A stretch of DNA of 8,654 bases from JAHCHL01 sp964546835. Its GTDB lineage: Bacteria > Armatimonadota > Fimbriimonadia > Fimbriimonadales > ATM1. The stretch lies in contig CAZJKW010000093.1 of assembly GCA_964546835.1 (NCBI GenBank), positions 1 to 8,654 of the forward strand. The letters run 5' to 3'. The notes beneath the pieces are model-generated. The model saw only the letters and a list, made by a program, of their open reading frames with translations, made no database searches and was not told the origin of the DNA. Numbering within the stretch: the stretch's first letter is position 1; the number at the start of each line of letters is the position of its first letter. The translations under genes and the position numbers were made by a program. This document shows, in pieces, positions 7,441 through 8,654 of the stretch.

Positions 7441-7475
7441 AAAAGTCTCCCTTGAAAAACTCAAAGGAGACTTTT
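7441..7475. terminator. Bidirectional intrinsic terminator between convergent genes
   Basis: The arm AAAAGTCTCC (7441-7450) pairs perfectly with GGAGACTTTT (7466-7475). After one C-A mismatch, TTGA (7452-7455) pairs with TCAA (7461-7464) around a 5-nt AAAAC loop. The outer arms give a T run on each strand, so it can stop transcripts from both directions. It starts 15 nt after the aroE-like stop and 20 nt from the stop of the minus-strand gene. Confidence 0.9.
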
Positions 7476-7495
7476 ATTGTAACTACTTTGTGTAA

Positions 7496-8654
7496 TTACG
7501 GTCGGATTTGGACCACTGCCTGGTCAATGTCCGTCTTGTACGGTACGTCAACTTCAGCCGCAACCGGTTCGATTCCAAACTGGGCACGAACTCTGCGATC
7601 GCCATTTCGTACGAATCTCGAAAGCGATCCGCCTGGCGACCATGTGACTTGGGTATCAACTTGTTGAGGAATGACTCCTGATGTCACTTTCTCAAACAGG
7701 CCCGAACCCCAGTTGAAAAGATAGAAGTTGACGGCACAACCATCAATTTCAGGGTTTGCTTCAACAATCATATTAATAATCGTTGGGTTTGCAACCGGTG
7801 ATGTGGTTTCCCATGACAATTGGATGGGGTCGCCTGTATCTTCTGAAGCAGGATTGACTTGCAAATTGTAATAGTTGTTGTCAGATGCATGGACGTTAGC
7901 TTGCAAGCCGCCAATTGCTTGGCCAGGGCCAACAAACGGAGTGCCTGACAAGTAAAGATAGGTAGCTAAAGTCGGGCTGACTTTTGCAACCATTCCGTCA
8001 AGGTCTTGGCTGATGCCATTGGTGAACTCAACAACATGGAATCCGTTTGCGACGGTTGATCCGAGAACAGTGTAGTTGCCTACGCCTGACATATCGTCAT
8101 ACGAAGTGTCTACCGCGCTGTCAATGAGCTGTGAGTAAACAAGAGCACCGGTGCCCGAGTTGTAGGACTGAACCGTTGTATTGATGTTTGCGAGTCCGCT
8201 CGCACCAAATGCTGTTCCAATCCACTGATGAGCACAAATGACTTGGCTTCCGTTCTCAACGTACAATCCTCGTGTTGAGTCAAATGTGCCGGCGGTTCCG
8301 GCAACGCCGTTACCATCAAAATCGGCAGATCGCCAAATCTGAGCACCATTGACGCCGTTCAACTTTCGAACGAAGCTGAACCAGGAGGTAGTAGCTGTTC
8401 CGCCAACCGGAGGAGCACCACCTGCCATATAAACGTTGTTAGCCCAGTCAACGGCAATGTTCGTTGATTCAGCCGTGAACGTATTATTCGGGTTGAATCG
8501 GCTTTGCCAAACGATGGCTCCAGCAGCACTCACTTTTACAGCGACAGCTGATTGAACAGAAGCATTATCAGCCGACCGTCCGGCGAATACGGCAGCACCG
8601 GTTGAATCAATTGCCAAATCAAACGCAGTATCCGTGCCGTTTACAAAGTTAGCG
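7496..8654 (-). CDS. Secreted-type beta-propeller/SBBP-like repeat protein, 5' end missing
   Basis: The C-terminal 385 residues are in the window; the frame stays open to the right edge, so the N-terminus and any signal peptide are outside. The first segment, DLAIDSTGAAVFAGRS, and a second, NIAVDWANNVYMAGG, fit the SBBP/delta-60 style repeat (IAVDxxGNVYVAG) of beta-propeller proteins. Lines such as VKVSAAGAIVWQSRF and VRKLNGVNGAQIWRS are the usual intervening strands. The last 90 or so residues form a different, strand-rich module with one Cys (DGCAVNFYLFNWGSG) that ends in TDIDQAVVQIRP without a membrane anchor or LPXTG-like signal. Rich in G, N, S, T and A and poor in Lys, as expected for an exported protein. 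A TTG at 8617 is not taken as the start because the repeat sequence continues upstream of it. Specific function unknown; likely cell surface or extracellular. Confidence 0.75.
   Translation of the reverse strand, partial: ANFVNGTDTAFDLAIDSTGAAVFAGRSADNASVQSAVAVKVSAAGAIVWQSRFNPNNTFTAESTNIAVDWANNVYMAGGAPPVGGTATTSWFSFVRKLNGVNGAQIWRSADFDGNGVAGTAGTFDSTRGLYVENGSQVICAHQWIGTAFGASGLANINTTVQSYNSGTGALVYSQLIDSAVDTSYDDMSGVGNYTVLGSTVANGFHVVEFTNGISQDLDGMVAKVSPTLATYLYLSGTPFVGPGQAIGGLQANVHASDNNYYNLQVNPASEDTGDPIQLSWETTSPVANPTIINMIVEANPEIDGCAVNFYLFNWGSGLFEKVTSGVIPQQVDTQVTWSPGGSLSRFVRNGDRRVRAQFGIEPVAAEVDVPYKTDIDQAVVQIRP

Noticed and set aside
8615..8617. TTG as the start of the repeat protein
   Set aside because: The frame and the repeat pattern (ANFVNGTDTAFDLAIDSTG) continue upstream to the window edge, so this is an internal codon.

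Overview
The window looks like chromosome from a diderm (outer-membrane) bacterium. Three gene groups can be read. The left half is a minus-strand lipA-tamB pair: lipoyl synthase followed by a very large TamB/DUF490-type envelope protein that runs off the left edge at or very near its natural C-terminus. The middle is a plus-strand run of three tightly packed genes: a 52-residue single-pass membrane protein, a shortened and degenerate YchF-family NTPase, and a divergent shikimate dehydrogenase (AroE) family enzyme. The right end is the C-terminal part of a minus-strand secreted-type repeat (beta-propeller-like) protein. It converges on the plus-strand genes across a strong bidirectional terminator.

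Control elements are compact. lipA and the small membrane protein gene diverge from a 42-bp gap holding two perfect TATAAT boxes facing opposite ways. Each box is so close to its ATG that both mRNAs should be leaderless or nearly so. Downstream genes rely on coupling instead. The YchF-like gene starts at a TTG that overlaps the upstream stop (TTGA) and follows a GGGAG ribosome binding site. The tamB frame has no usable ATG, GTG or TTG near its start; the best start is a CTG placed 8 nt after a GGAGG that lies inside the end of lipA.

The most unusual region is the YchF-like gene. It keeps the P-loop, the ATP-specifying NVSE motif, a histidine matching the catalytic one of E. coli YchF, and most of the TGS domain. 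It has lost switch I and the DxxG of switch II. Its last residues (the DGDII block) are still readable in the +1 frame and end at a stop directly abutting the aroE-like ATG. That pattern is best explained by a deletion of about 20 nt that truncated the TGS domain. The AroE-like enzyme beside it also has substitutions at residues that contact shikimate, so its substrate is uncertain.

Taxonomy is inference only. A TamB-type protein implies an outer membrane, and the leaderless TATAAT promoters and the C-terminal style of the repeat protein are compatible with Armatimonadota (Fimbriimonadia-like), but nothing here proves it. No RNA genes, CRISPR arrays, insertion sequences or phage genes were recognised.
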